Source: Pirellulales bacterium (GTDB taxonomy: Bacteria > Planctomycetota > Planctomycetia > Pirellulales > JALHPA01). Taken from it: DNA of 64,000 nt. The notes below the pieces were generated by a model that was given only the letters and a program-made list of their open reading frames with translations, did no database searches and had not been told where the DNA came from. The position numbers were made by a program, and so were the translations under genes. The DNA lies in the NCBI GenBank assembly GCA_033762255.1, contig JANRLT010000029.1, positions 124,001 to 188,000 on the forward strand, written 5' to 3'. This document shows, piece by piece, positions 46,050 to 57,276 of this stretch (positions within the stretch are counted from its first letter, which is position 1; the number at the start of each line of letters is the position of its first letter).

Positions 46050-46745
46050 TTAGTATCCGGTAATCTGCTTGATGGCACTTTTCGTGATACAGTGACCTTC
46101 CCACGCTTCAGTGAAACAGGTGTTTGGCAACCCGAATCTGTATTATTGATAGATAGCATTGGCAATACATCACACTTGACTGCAAGTGATTTGTTATTGA
46201 TGGGAATAGATACTAGAATCACAGTTACTGGTATATCGGACCTAACTCCGCCTAACTTGACAAATATTACTATTGATCGTGATACTATAAACACTTTTTC
46301 CTCATCGCAAACAGTCGCATTTACTTGGCATCTATCTGATGACCTATCTGGTTTGCCGGGCCCTTCAAACTCAAGCCCTACGCAAATGCGACTAAGAAGC
46401 CCATCGGGTAATCAATTTGTGACTTCGGTTCTTAGTCAAAACGACTTAGTATCCGGTAATCTGCTTGATGGCACTTTTCGTGACACAGTGACATTCCCAC
46501 GCTTCAGTGAAACTGGAGTTTGGCACCTTGAATACTTATTTTTAATCGATAATAATGGAAACTCGCGTACACTTTATCTCAATGAGTTGAATGAAATTGG
46601 GATAGACATTGAAATTTTAGTGGTTCCTGAACCGCGCTCAATTTCAATATTTATTGCTACAGCTATATGTCTTTACATAAGCATAATTCAATTACAACGA
46701 AAATGTACAGGTTAAAGTAAATTAGATACATCATTTACGATTTCA

Positions 46746-47039
46746 CTAAAGTTTCCTTCCTTCATCTTTAGCTTGAGCTAAGAAATCCAGGATATTCGAA
46801 CCACGCAAAATGTTGTTGTCTACAAATCTTATGAGGTAGTCCTCCGACAATTTATGACTTTCGAGAATACGTTTACGTATGAATTCACGAACTTCGCTTT
46901 GATCCCAAAGTGAGTGAGTTTCGTCCCAGACAGCAAGCACGAAGCGATGGAAAAACTCCAGATCGGCTGGATGGTTTGGCTTACGCCAGTCAGGACCAAT
47001 CCATGCGTCTAAAACTTGTAGGGTTTTGTCATTCCACAT
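46746..47039 (-). CDS. Hypothetical protein
   Basis: 97 residues with normal composition (Trp-rich start MWNDKTLQVLDAWIG, then helical segments FHRFVLAVWDE and VREFIRKRILESHKLSEDY). It resembles no family I can name. It lies in the AT-rich stretch just after the split PEP-CTERM gene and may belong to the same transferred segment. Convergent with that gene. Confidence 0.45.
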   Translation of the reverse strand: MWNDKTLQVLDAWIGPDWRKPNHPADLEFFHRFVLAVWDETHSLWDQSEVREFIRKRILESHKLSEDYLIRFVDNNILRGSNILDFLAQAKDEGRKL

Positions 47040-47432
47040 ATTTGTACCCTGTAAACTGTTAATCTAATCAAGTTTGTAAATGTTATTGTGTCGCAATGAC
47101 TCAGCCTTGTCTAGATGATTGCAGTATTATTTTGGTCTATCAGTGTCTACAGAGGCTGCACCCATCCTTGGGTGAGGGGGTATCTTTGAACCAGACAGAT
47201 TCATCAGGGTATCATCAAGCAAATAGTTGCTATTTGGGAATTCTCTCAATAAGAATATTGCAGTGGAATATGGGGGGGTTCTGCCTTAGACTGAGCCAGC
47301 CATCTTCGCTCGCCAAGACTTTGGGGATCAATCAGTGGCGGTAACTGCTTTTGTTGGTGAATTTAAAGGGAAGCAACAAACATGCTTTACGGCGCCGACC
47401 CACTATGAACTCGGATAGACTATATTACTCGC
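47040..47432. other. Intergenic stretch without a gene
   Basis: About 390 bases; short frames only. It marks the return from AT-rich to normal composition. Nothing recognised. Confidence 0.45.
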
Positions 47433-48101
47433 CTACCCAACTCCCAGCACTTCCCTGATGCGCGGATCGGCAAGGCTGTCCGCGATGAATGCCGCACCCG
47501 TAAAGTCGTGCCGCAGACTGTGACCCCCCGGCACCGCCACCGCGTACGCACCCGCCGCCACCGCCGCGCGGCAACCAGTTTGGCTATCCTCCAGCACCAG
47601 CATCTGGGCCGGTGGCACCTGCAATCGTCGCGCCGCTGCCAGATAAATTTCCGGATCGGGCTTGCCATGGGTCACATCCTCCGCAGTTAGCAAAAATTCA
47701 AACCGAGGTTCCAGCTCAAACTTGCCGAGGCATTTTTGCACAAACCGCCGCCCACTGCTGGTACCGACGGCTTTGGGAATTTGACGTGCTTCCAGCAATT
47801 CCAGCAGTTCCAGCAGACCGGGCATGGTTTGCAGTTGATCGTCCAGGATTCCGGTAAAGATTTCGGTTGATTCGCGGGCTAGTTGTTCCGGCGTATCCGT
47901 TAGGCCGTGATAATTGATCATCAACGGAAAAGAAACCTGCGGGGGGCGGCCCATGATTTGGTCCAGCAGTTCCAGGTCAAACGTTTTACCCCGTCGGGCG
48001 AGGAGTTGCGTCCCCACTTGCTGGTACAATTCTTCGGTATTAAAGATGAGGCCGTCATGGTCAAAGACCACGGCGAGGATCGGTTCGGAAGGGAGTCGCA
48101 T
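47433..48101 (-). CDS. HAD-superfamily phosphatase, beta-phosphoglucomutase-like
   Basis: 222 residues, cytoplasmic. Motif I is VVFDHDGLIFNTE (D14 nucleophile, D16 general acid), motif II is AVGTSSGR, motif III is HGKPDPEIY and motif IV is VLEDSQTGCRAA. The helical cap between residues 18 and 90 is of the C1 type found in beta-phosphoglucomutase and phosphoglycolate phosphatase relatives. It probably acts on a small sugar phosphate; the exact substrate is not determined. Confidence 0.85.
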   Translation of the reverse strand: MRLPSEPILAVVFDHDGLIFNTEELYQQVGTQLLARRGKTFDLELLDQIMGRPPQVSFPLMINYHGLTDTPEQLARESTEIFTGILDDQLQTMPGLLELLELLEARQIPKAVGTSSGRRFVQKCLGKFELEPRFEFLLTAEDVTHGKPDPEIYLAAARRLQVPPAQMLVLEDSQTGCRAAVAAGAYAVAVPGGHSLRHDFTGAAFIADSLADPRIREVLGVG

Positions 48102-48204
48102 ACAGTTGATCGTTGGTGGCCATGCAAGGTCGATTTAAGAAAGCATTATCTTACCGGATTTGCCGCGGAGAGGCCACTCGGGGATAGGCTTTAATCCGCA
48201 AGCC

Positions 48205-48348
48205 AATAACCCAGGGACTGTTGAATCGTTGGTTAAAGCGGATGAATCGGGCCGTTGGCCCTTCCTAATTTCATATCCCATTTACCTAGGGAGACGCTGC
48301 GCTTGCCCTAGGCTGGGATAGATTGTGCCTTTGGCCCTCAAATGCTTG
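48205..48348 (-). repeat. Dispersed palindromic repeat, family A, copy 3
   Basis: Reverse-orientation copy: gggccgttggccc, cctagggagacgctgcgctt with gccctagg, and tgcctttggccct. It shares the extension gattcaacag and attcatccgctt (as complements) with copy 2. A family B-like phrase lies near 48440-48480. Confidence 0.75.
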
Positions 48349-48563
48349 GTCAACGAATAATCTTCGGACGTCGCGAAGATTTGATTGGATAGTAATACAG
48401 AGTAAATGCTGTTTTCTCAAATCTCATATTCTAGATTTCAAATCAGTGCAAATTTGTTTCATCCGCGTCATCAGTGTGCTGTTTGCACGAATTCTCCGTG
48501 TGCTGAAAATGCTCCCTGGCTAACGCGGCGGGCTGGATGATTACGCGTGTTAATGCTCCCTGG

Positions 48564-49802
48564 CTATCGCGGCGAGCTAAATGATGCTACGGGCTGGGGA
48601 ACAGTTATCTGGGGTTGATCCGCTTCCTCGCCAGAATTTACTGGTTGAACACAATTTTTGCCACGCAAAAGCGTTGTTAATCTCCCCGTCCAATCTTTCA
48701 TCCGCGGTGCCAGTGTCGTCGCCGCCCTTAACAGCGCGTCTCCCCCCCAGCGGCCCGTGCTCACGATCAACCGATGGATCGGGTAACTGCCGGTGATCCA
48801 CTTGGCCGTGGCATCCGCCAAAGGACCCAGAAAATCAAACACCCGGCGCTCTGGCTCGTTAAAAAATCGCTCCAAGAGGTGATAGCGAATCAATTGCCCC
48901 GGCGATAAATGTTGAAACGCTTCATCGTAGGCCACCTTGGGCGTGTAATAGACCCCTTTGCAGGTATATGCGTATTCAAAGGCAATCGTCCTCCCTTGAT
49001 GCTCCAGAAATGCCAGTTCCAATTGACCGGCCATGGCCAATAACGCCGCTTGATCCTGGTAATAACGTAGCTTGGCCGGATGACGCAAGATCGACGTCCC
49101 GGCCGCGCCTTTCCAGCCGCTATCCTCAATTAATAGTCCCCGCTGCAATTCCGCCAGGGCTTCTTCTCGCGAGTGCGGCCGAATCAAGTTTAACTCAACG
49201 CCCCCTAGCTCGTCGGCGCGGCGATTCGTCTTGCGCATTTGCCGGCGAAAGTTGCCCGACCAAGCGGCTTGATAGGCGGCAAAGTTGGCGGGGGCGTCCA
49301 GTCCATGAATATTGATGGTGCCGATGTCAAATCGGTGCGAATTATGAAAATAAATCTCTCTTCGAGCGAGCGCGGCGATAAACTGCTGCCAAGCGGGATT
49401 ATTCAACGGCACCGCGTCAAACCAAACCCAAGGACGATTGAGCGACCGCAGGCCCAGCACCAGTTGATCCATGACGGCGGGCAAATCCGCCGCCGCCCAG
49501 TCAAGCAGTAGTTCTCCGGCCCACCCCCATTCATTCCAGGGAAGTCGCCAGACGGGGAGGACGCGTTTTTGCCAGGCGGCCACCAACGGTAGCGCGGCCC
49601 GCCAGTCGTCCTTCTCGCGCACAATCAAGCCGATGAGCGGCGCGCGCGGCGCAAAGTGCCTTTGCCAATTGAGCAAATGCGCTGCCTGGGCGGTAGGCAG
49701 GGTGCACGCACTGCGCGCAAATAGTTCATCCCACTGCGCGCGACCTTCCTCCGTGGCGAACAATCGCGCTAAATCCACGCATTCCACTTGGGGCCAAGCC
49801 AT
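48564..49802 (-). CDS. GNAT-family acetyltransferase (CelD/BcsL type)
   Basis: 412 residues. Two GNAT-like halves: the second (about 175-345) has WSGNFRRQMRKTNRRADELG, ELALFLEHQGRTIAFEYAYT-like GQLELAFLEHQGRTIAF and the ending LSPGQLIRYHLLERFF...VFDFLGP, all usual for the CelD/BcsL acetyltransferase_6 family. Relatives modify polysaccharides or glycolipids in cellulose and envelope pathways. No polysaccharide synthase adjoins it here, so the acceptor is unknown. No signal peptide. Confidence 0.75.
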   Translation of the reverse strand: MAWPQVECVDLARLFATEEGRAQWDELFARSACTLPTAQAAHLLNWQRHFAPRAPLIGLIVREKDDWRAALPLVAAWQKRVLPVWRLPWNEWGWAGELLLDWAAADLPAVMDQLVLGLRSLNRPWVWFDAVPLNNPAWQQFIAALARREIYFHNSHRFDIGTINIHGLDAPANFAAYQAAWSGNFRRQMRKTNRRADELGGVELNLIRPHSREEALAELQRGLLIEDSGWKGAAGTSILRHPAKLRYYQDQAALLAMAGQLELAFLEHQGRTIAFEYAYTCKGVYYTPKVAYDEAFQHLSPGQLIRYHLLERFFNEPERRVFDFLGPLADATAKWITGSYPIHRLIVSTGRWGGDALLRAATTLAPRMKDWTGRLTTLLRGKNCVQPVNSGEEADQPQITVPQPVASFSSPR

Positions 49803-50253
49803 GTTCCGTCCTTAGTATCCGCATTTGTCGCGGTGAAGAGTGCCTACGCTGCCACGGACAACCCAATTCCGCTTTTTGAAGATTGATATTGCCACTTTTA
49901 ACTATGGCACGCGGGGGGCGGTAATCAGGCGAAAATACCGCTTCTTCGCGATTTCTTTTTGGTTTGCGGCGCGCCGCGCCTCGATTGGCCACATTTCGCC
50001 GAAACTTACTTCATCCGCATAATCGCCACATCCCGCGCAAAGCGCACACTCGCCACGGCTTTTGCCAAAAAACCAGGCTTTACCAGCGGAAAACTCTCGC
50101 CAATCCTCCTGGTCCAATTAACGTGAATTCTATGGCCCGTGGTACAGGTTCGTATGGCCACGATGAGTGGCGGATCAACGATTGGTCAAGCGCGGCTCGG
50201 TAACAAATGACGAGCGGATTGTGGCTAGCAATATTTTTTCCAGAGATTACACC

Positions 50254-51090
50254 ATGTTTAGCTGGCGATTTTTTTCACTATCAACAGCGATCCAGTGCGG
50301 CGTACTTTGCTGTGTACTAACGGGTATGGGAAATTCCGCCGCGACGGCGGCCCCGATAATTTTGTTTAATTCCACCACGGGAGACACGCCCACGGATGAT
50401 CCCTGGCGCTGGTTGTATGGCGGCGATGGCGGCTCGATTGGCGCGGCCTCCTCATCCGTGATGAATTACAACTTGACCGGCGGAGTGATGCTGCTTGACA
50501 CCGCCGATCCGCACACGGATCGAGGGGGCTATTTTATGACCAGCGGAGAAATTGCCTCCACGGGGGTCAACCTGAACCGGCAACAGGGGTTTGCCTTGAG
50601 TTTTAATTTGCAAATCTTGAATGAGTTGCACGCGGACTCAAACAGCGCGGGTTTTGGCATCACGCTCTTGACCAGCGATAATTGGGGGATCGAGCTGAAT
50701 TTTTGGAACGACCTGATCTTTGCCGACAATGCCGACTTTACCCACGGGGAACAGGTGGCCTTTGACACCACGGCCAACATTGTCAATTACACCTTATCCG
50801 TTTTTGACGACCATTACTGCCTCTTTGCGCCGGGAATGGATAGCCCGCTCGTGGGGAGTTTGCGGCAATATGCCCCTTCCGCCAATTCGCTGATTCCCTA
50901 TGGCCAAAGCAACTATTTGTTCTTTGGCGACAATAGCGGCAATGCTTCGGCGCAGGTGCTCTTTAGCCAGGTCGGCTATACCGAAGTTCCCCCCGGCACC
51001 CACGGCATCCCCGAACCATCACATTATGTCATGCTGGGAATCGCGGTGGTGGTCGTGGCCTGGCGCGTCGGGCGCAAACTTTGGACGTGA
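50254..51090 (+). CDS. PEP-CTERM secreted protein
   Basis: 278 residues from the ATG at 50254 (the frame is open further up, but only this start gives a signal peptide, cleaved near TAAP). The body is a beta-rich jelly-roll-like domain with YNLTGGVMLLDTADP, ALSFNLQI, WGIELNFWNDL and QVLFSQVGYTEV, plausibly a lectin or concanavalin-like sandwich. The C-terminus has IPEPSHYVML, a hydrophobic helix and RVGRK: an exosortase signal. Function unknown. Confidence 0.8.
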   Translation: MFSWRFFSLSTAIQCGVLCCVLTGMGNSAATAAPIILFNSTTGDTPTDDPWRWLYGGDGGSIGAASSSVMNYNLTGGVMLLDTADPHTDRGGYFMTSGEIASTGVNLNRQQGFALSFNLQILNELHADSNSAGFGITLLTSDNWGIELNFWNDLIFADNADFTHGEQVAFDTTANIVNYTLSVFDDHYCLFAPGMDSPLVGSLRQYAPSANSLIPYGQSNYLFFGDNSGNASAQVLFSQVGYTEVPPGTHGIPEPSHYVMLGIAVVVVAWRVGRKLWT

Positions 51091-51169
51091 CGCCGCTTCC
51101 CGCCGCCGGAATGCAAGATACCTCAGCACGGAGAGGGAATTAATAAAACGCAGATGCCGCGGATGAACA

Positions 51170-51355
51170 AGATTTGCACAGATCGGCAAATTTAATGCTG
51201 CAGCATCGTCCGCATCATCCGTGTGCCATCAGTGCTCATCCGTGGCAAAAAGAATATGCAAAAAAATCCGTGGCTAAAAGAATTCTTAGCCACGGATCGT
51301 CACGAAACTTCACGGATCAGAAATTTCAAATTGCAAAATCGCGGATTTGAAATTT
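51170..51355 (+). repeat. Dispersed repeat, family B, copy 4
   Basis: The 51091-51477 gap contains atcagtgctcatccgtggc, aatccgtggctaaaagaatt with its complement cttagccacggat, tcacgaaacttcacggatca, and a gaaatttcaaatt/atttgaaatttc pair. No gene otherwise. Confidence 0.65.
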
Positions 51356-51477
51356 CAGTTCGTAGTAGATCGTAGGAACGGACCAGCCAGGTAACGCTCC
51401 GCAAGCAGAGCCATGTGTGCCGGCTTAGTCCCACCTATAAATAATTACATATGATAAGTTGGCTACAATATGCCAGC

Positions 51478-52047
51478 TTAGTTCAAAATCTTGCTGGTGT
51501 CGGCGATGATGCTCTTAATGGCTTCATCGTTAAGACCATCGGCCGTGACCGCATGATTGGCGGCGACCACGCCCCCTTTATAAATCAGCACGGTGACGGC
51601 GGCTTCCGGGGCGATCTTGTACTCGGCGGGACCGTTTTGTTGATCGTCAGGGACCACCACGGCAATGTGATTCACTTTGCCATCGGTCAGCATTTTGGAC
51701 ATGGCGGTTTTGTTCTTTTCCACATCATCGCCAATCAGATTCACAAACGACGCCAGCTTCTTTTCAGTGTTTTCAGCGACAACCTTGTCCAATTGGGTCA
51801 GCAGTTTGCCAACCTTGGCGTCGGCCTGGCGGGAAAAAATCATCACGACGGGGCGATTTCCCATTTTGCAGCGGTAGCACAGTTTGTCCCCTTCGCTCAC
51901 CCCGTCATCGCTGTTGCCCGCGCACTTTGTCACTTCGTAGGCGCCGACTTCTTCGCCCACTTGCGGGCCGCTTTTTAGCTCGGCGGCATTCAGACTGCTC
52001 ACGCCCAGGGCCACGACCAACGCCAACATGCTAGAAAACAATTTCAT
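51478..52047 (-). CDS. Secreted thioredoxin-fold-like protein
   Basis: 189 residues from ATG 52047, preceded by aaggag. A signal peptide ends near NAAE (about residue 23). EVTKCAGNSDDG and LCYRCKMGNRPVVMIFSRQ look like a thioredoxin-type beta strand with a CxxC (CYRC), followed by helices and NHIAVVVPDDQQNGPAEYKI. The fold assignment is tentative. CYRC may be a metal or redox site. It is a recurrent planctomycete exported protein of unknown role. Confidence 0.6.
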   Translation of the reverse strand: MKLFSSMLALVVALGVSSLNAAELKSGPQVGEEVGAYEVTKCAGNSDDGVSEGDKLCYRCKMGNRPVVMIFSRQADAKVGKLLTQLDKVVAENTEKKLASFVNLIGDDVEKNKTAMSKMLTDGKVNHIAVVVPDDQQNGPAEYKIAPEAAVTVLIYKGGVVAANHAVTADGLNDEAIKSIIADTSKILN

Positions 52048-52520
52048 CACGAAACTCCTTAAAAATAGAAACAGAAACAGAGGTAAGGGCTGTGAAAACA
52101 CAGCCAGCAACACGCCAGGCTGAAATCAATACAGCCAAGAAATTGGGCAATCATACAAATGGCCGAACCACGAGATCGCGGGTCGAGCCAACAACATGAC
52201 TCAGGATAAAATGAGAGGATGGGCGGGACCGGTAAAATACTCCCTTTGGATGCCGGCAACTCCTCTTGAGTTACAATCATGGTACGCATTTGGGTCGGGA
52301 AAGCAAACAAAATCACCCCTCCCGGAAGAAGTTTTTTCAGGGATTGTGAGCCAACTCACATTTTTGTCCACAATGCCCCTCTTTTTCCCGCGATATCGAG
52401 GGGGGTGGCCACCCTTGCGACTGACCGCATCCTGCTTCACAATAAGGTTTTTAACCTTTTGCTAGCAATCAGCGCTCACGGGCTTTGATTGTTCAAGCAC
52501 TTTGCGGGGTACATGAGGGG

Positions 52521-54059
52521 ATGTTAGCCAAGCTCAGCACTTTTTCCCTGCTCGGCATCGAGGCCCTCCCCGTCGAGGTGGAAGTTGACATCTCCGCCGC
52601 CGCCCTGCCCAAGACCGTGCTTGTGGGCCTGCCCGAGGCCGCCGTGCGCGAGTCCATCCATCGCATCGAACGGGCCATTGTCAACTCCGGCTTTATCAAG
52701 CCCGAGGATCGATTGGTCATTAACCTAGCGCCGGCGGAATTGCCCAAACAAGCCGCGTCGTTCGATCTGCCCCTCTCGCTAGGCATCTTGGCCGCCAGCG
52801 GACAGTTGCAAAGCGATAAGTTTTCGCATTACGCCGTTGTGGGCGAGCTTTCCCTCGATGGCCTGACCCGCCCGGTCAAGGGCGCGCTCTCGATGGCCAT
52901 GAGCGCCGCGCGCGATCCCACGCTTAAAGGAATCGTCGTGCCCGAAGGGAGCGCCACTGAGGCCGCCGTGGTCGAAGGGATTGAGGTCATCCCCGTGGGC
53001 AGTCTGGCCCAGGCGGTCGGTTGGTTCGCGGGGCAGATCGACATTGATCCCACGCCGCCGCGGGTGGACGAATGGTTCGCCCAGTATGCCAAGTACGAAG
53101 TGGACTTTGCCGATGTGCGCGGCCAAGAAATGGCCAAGCGCGCGTTAACCATCGCGGCGGCGGGTTCGCATAATTTGCTCATGCTGGGGCCGCCCGGTTC
53201 GGGCAAAACCATGCTGGCCAAACGCGTGCCGACCATCCTGCCGGATTTAACCAGCAGCGAATCAATCGAAACCACGCGCATTTATAGCGTCATGGGCCTG
53301 TTACAGCCTGGCCAGCCGATGTTGGCCGTGCGGCCGTTTCGCTCCCCCCATCATACGATCAGCAATCCCGGCCTGGTTGGCGGCGGCAGCACGCCGACTC
53401 CCGGCGAAATCAGCATGTCGCATAATGGCGTGCTGTTTCTGGACGAATTGCCCGAGTTCAACCGCGCCACGCTAGAGGTGCTGCGGCAACCGCTGGAGGA
53501 TGGCGTGGTCACCATTTCCCGCGCGCTCAATAGCTCCACCTTTCCGGCCAATTTTATGCTGATCGCCGCGCTCAACCCCTGCCCCTGCGGGTATCGCGGC
53601 GATCCCCGGCGGGATTGCCATTGCACCATGATTCAGGTGGAAAAATACATGGGCAAGATCAGCGGACCGCTGCTGGACCGGATTGATATTCACATCGAAG
53701 TCCCCGCCGTGCCGTTTCAGGAACTTTCTAGCGGTAGTCCGGGCACCAGCAGCGCTGACATGCGGCAGCACGTCAAGCAAGCTCGGCAGTTGCAGCAAGA
53801 GCGGTTTAACGGCACCCGCACCCGCAATAACGCCCACATGAATAGCCGCCAGATACGCCAGCATTGCAAATTGGACACCGCGGGACACAACCTGCTGCAG
53901 GCGACAATGGCCGAGTTGGGGCTTTCCGCCCGTGCGCATGACAAGGTGCTGCGGGTGGCCCGGACCATAGCCGATTTGGAAGGTTCCGCGGCAATCCAAG
54001 TACATCACCTGAGCGAAGCGGTCAATTACCGGATGCTTGATCGCAATTTGTGGAAGTAA
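52521..54059 (+). CDS. comM: YifB/ComM-family Mg-chelatase-like AAA ATPase
   Basis: 512 residues from ATG 52521, giving MLAKLSTFSLLGIEALPVEVEVD, the conserved YifB start. An N-terminal Lon-protease-like (ChlI) domain (LVGLPEAAVRES, INLAPAELPK) precedes the AAA module: Walker A GPPGSGKTMLAKR (about residue 228), Walker B LFLDELPEF, and NPCPCGYRGDP with a Zn-binding-like cysteine set, then a Mg-chelatase C-terminal domain. In Vibrio, ComM is a helicase for branch migration in natural transformation; the same role here is inferred. Confidence 0.9.
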   Translation: MLAKLSTFSLLGIEALPVEVEVDISAAALPKTVLVGLPEAAVRESIHRIERAIVNSGFIKPEDRLVINLAPAELPKQAASFDLPLSLGILAASGQLQSDKFSHYAVVGELSLDGLTRPVKGALSMAMSAARDPTLKGIVVPEGSATEAAVVEGIEVIPVGSLAQAVGWFAGQIDIDPTPPRVDEWFAQYAKYEVDFADVRGQEMAKRALTIAAAGSHNLLMLGPPGSGKTMLAKRVPTILPDLTSSESIETTRIYSVMGLLQPGQPMLAVRPFRSPHHTISNPGLVGGGSTPTPGEISMSHNGVLFLDELPEFNRATLEVLRQPLEDGVVTISRALNSSTFPANFMLIAALNPCPCGYRGDPRRDCHCTMIQVEKYMGKISGPLLDRIDIHIEVPAVPFQELSSGSPGTSSADMRQHVKQARQLQQERFNGTRTRNNAHMNSRQIRQHCKLDTAGHNLLQATMAELGLSARAHDKVLRVARTIADLEGSAAIQVHHLSEAVNYRMLDRNLWK

Positions 54060-54098
54060 GCCGCGCGACCGCTTTGCGCTACGATTAGGCAGCAAAGG

Positions 54099-56069
<1,971 letters not shown>

Positions 56070-56273
56070 GGGCGTGTCGAAATGTATTCGGAAGGCAAAC
56101 GACTGTCGTCATCTTTATACAATAGCGGACGCTGGGTGTAATCAGGACGATACAGCTAGGAAAAAGTGCCGGACTAGGCTCGAACTCAATCAGAAATTGT
56201 TGTAAGTTATTACGCAGAATGATATTGGAGCATCTTTCACATTTAGTGGCCATTCTATTCAAGGGTCATTTCC

Positions 56274-57095
56274 ATGCCGCCCCTGTTTGCCGGAAAAAAA
56301 GGCCTGATCCTGGGGATCGCCAACGACTACTCCATTGCCTGGCACATCGCCAGCCAGATCCTCGAGCAGGGGGGAATCTGCGGTTTTTCCCACCTGCCCG
56401 ATAAACCCGAGGACGAACGCAAAAAAAACCGTGGCCGCGTCGCCAAAATTGTCGAGGGATTGCCGGGCTGCAAGTTCTTGCATCCCCTGGACGTGAGCCG
56501 CGACGCGGATATCGCGGAATTTGTCGAAAAAGCCAAAAGCGAACTAGGAACCCTGGATTTTGTGCTGCATTCCATCGCGTATGCCTCCTTGGACGACCTC
56601 AAGCGGGAAACCATCGCCACCAGCCGTGAAGGCTTTAAACTGGCGATGGATATCAGTTGTTACAGTCTCTTGGCGGTGGCCAACGCCTGCCGTCCCCTGC
56701 TCAATCCCAATGCCGCCCTGCTGACACTCACGTACTTTGGCGGTGAAAAAGTCATGCCCGGCTACAACGTCATGGGTATTTGCAAAGCGGCCCTGGACGC
56801 CGCCATGAAATACCTGGCCTATGACCTGGGTCCCCAGCAAGTCCGGGTCAACGCCCTGAGCGCCGGCCCGCTCAAAACGCTTGCCTCCTCCGCCGTCGGC
56901 GCCAAGGATATGGGTGAACTGTATAAGGAAATGGCCCCCCTGGGCCGCAATATCACCCATGAAGAGGTGGGCCGAGTCGGGGCGTTTTTGCTTTCCGAGA
57001 TGTCCGCTGGGATCACCGGCGAAATCCTGCATGTGGACGCCGGGTACAACATCATGGGTAGCCCGGGCCGGTTGCTGGATAAGCTAAAGGGCTGA
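56274..57095 (+). CDS. fabI: Enoyl-[acyl-carrier-protein] reductase (NADH)
   Basis: 273 residues, cytoplasmic, last step of fatty acid elongation. GLILGIANDYSIAWHIA is the FabI form of the nucleotide-binding motif. HSIAYAS, and the active site TYFGGEKVMPGYNVMGICKAAL (Tyr-x6-Tyr-x6-Lys spacing), are present. VRVNALSAGPLKTLAS and GITGEILHVDAGYNIMG complete the signature. Length fits FabI (about 260). ATG 56274. Monocistronic as far as seen. Confidence 0.9.
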   Translation: MPPLFAGKKGLILGIANDYSIAWHIASQILEQGGICGFSHLPDKPEDERKKNRGRVAKIVEGLPGCKFLHPLDVSRDADIAEFVEKAKSELGTLDFVLHSIAYASLDDLKRETIATSREGFKLAMDISCYSLLAVANACRPLLNPNAALLTLTYFGGEKVMPGYNVMGICKAALDAAMKYLAYDLGPQQVRVNALSAGPLKTLASSAVGAKDMGELYKEMAPLGRNITHEEVGRVGAFLLSEMSAGITGEILHVDAGYNIMGSPGRLLDKLKG

Positions 57096-57276
57096 TAGAA
57101 AAAAGCTGGTTGTTCTCTTCGTGCAAGACGAGATTCCGCCGCGAAACCGCGGAGAGGGGGAATGGAGTTTTGCTAACGGGAAAGTTGGTATTCGGATAGT
57201 TATCAATTCAACAGGGAGCGTTTCTATTGGGGGGTGGAGCATATTTTTTCTCCGCCTCCCTGTGCCTTCCCATGTC

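Larger units (their letters stand above)
44025..46715 (+). pseudogene. PEP-CTERM repeat protein split by an ISAzo13-type insertion
   Basis: Two halves, 44025-44723 and 46053-46715, flank the element at 44724-46049. Joined at the duplicated TTA codon they are in the same frame and give 453 residues: a signal-like N-terminus, three repeats of about 120 residues containing DLSGLPGP, SSPTQMRLRSPSGNQFVTSV and LLDGTFRDTVxFPR, and a C-terminal PEP-CTERM signal (VPEPRSIS, hydrophobic helix, QRKCTG). The junction QNDL/VSGNLLDG is confirmed by the intact third repeat at 46435-46470. The halves are AT-rich. The left half now ends at a stop within the element (44741). Confidence 0.9.

Noticed and set aside
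47096-47344. 82-residue forward frame
   Set aside because: No family features, unusual composition and no ribosome-binding site.
49902-50117. 71-residue reverse frame with CALCAGCG
   Set aside because: The cysteines suggested a zinc site, but there is no further support, no start signal, and it lies in the promoter region of divergent genes.
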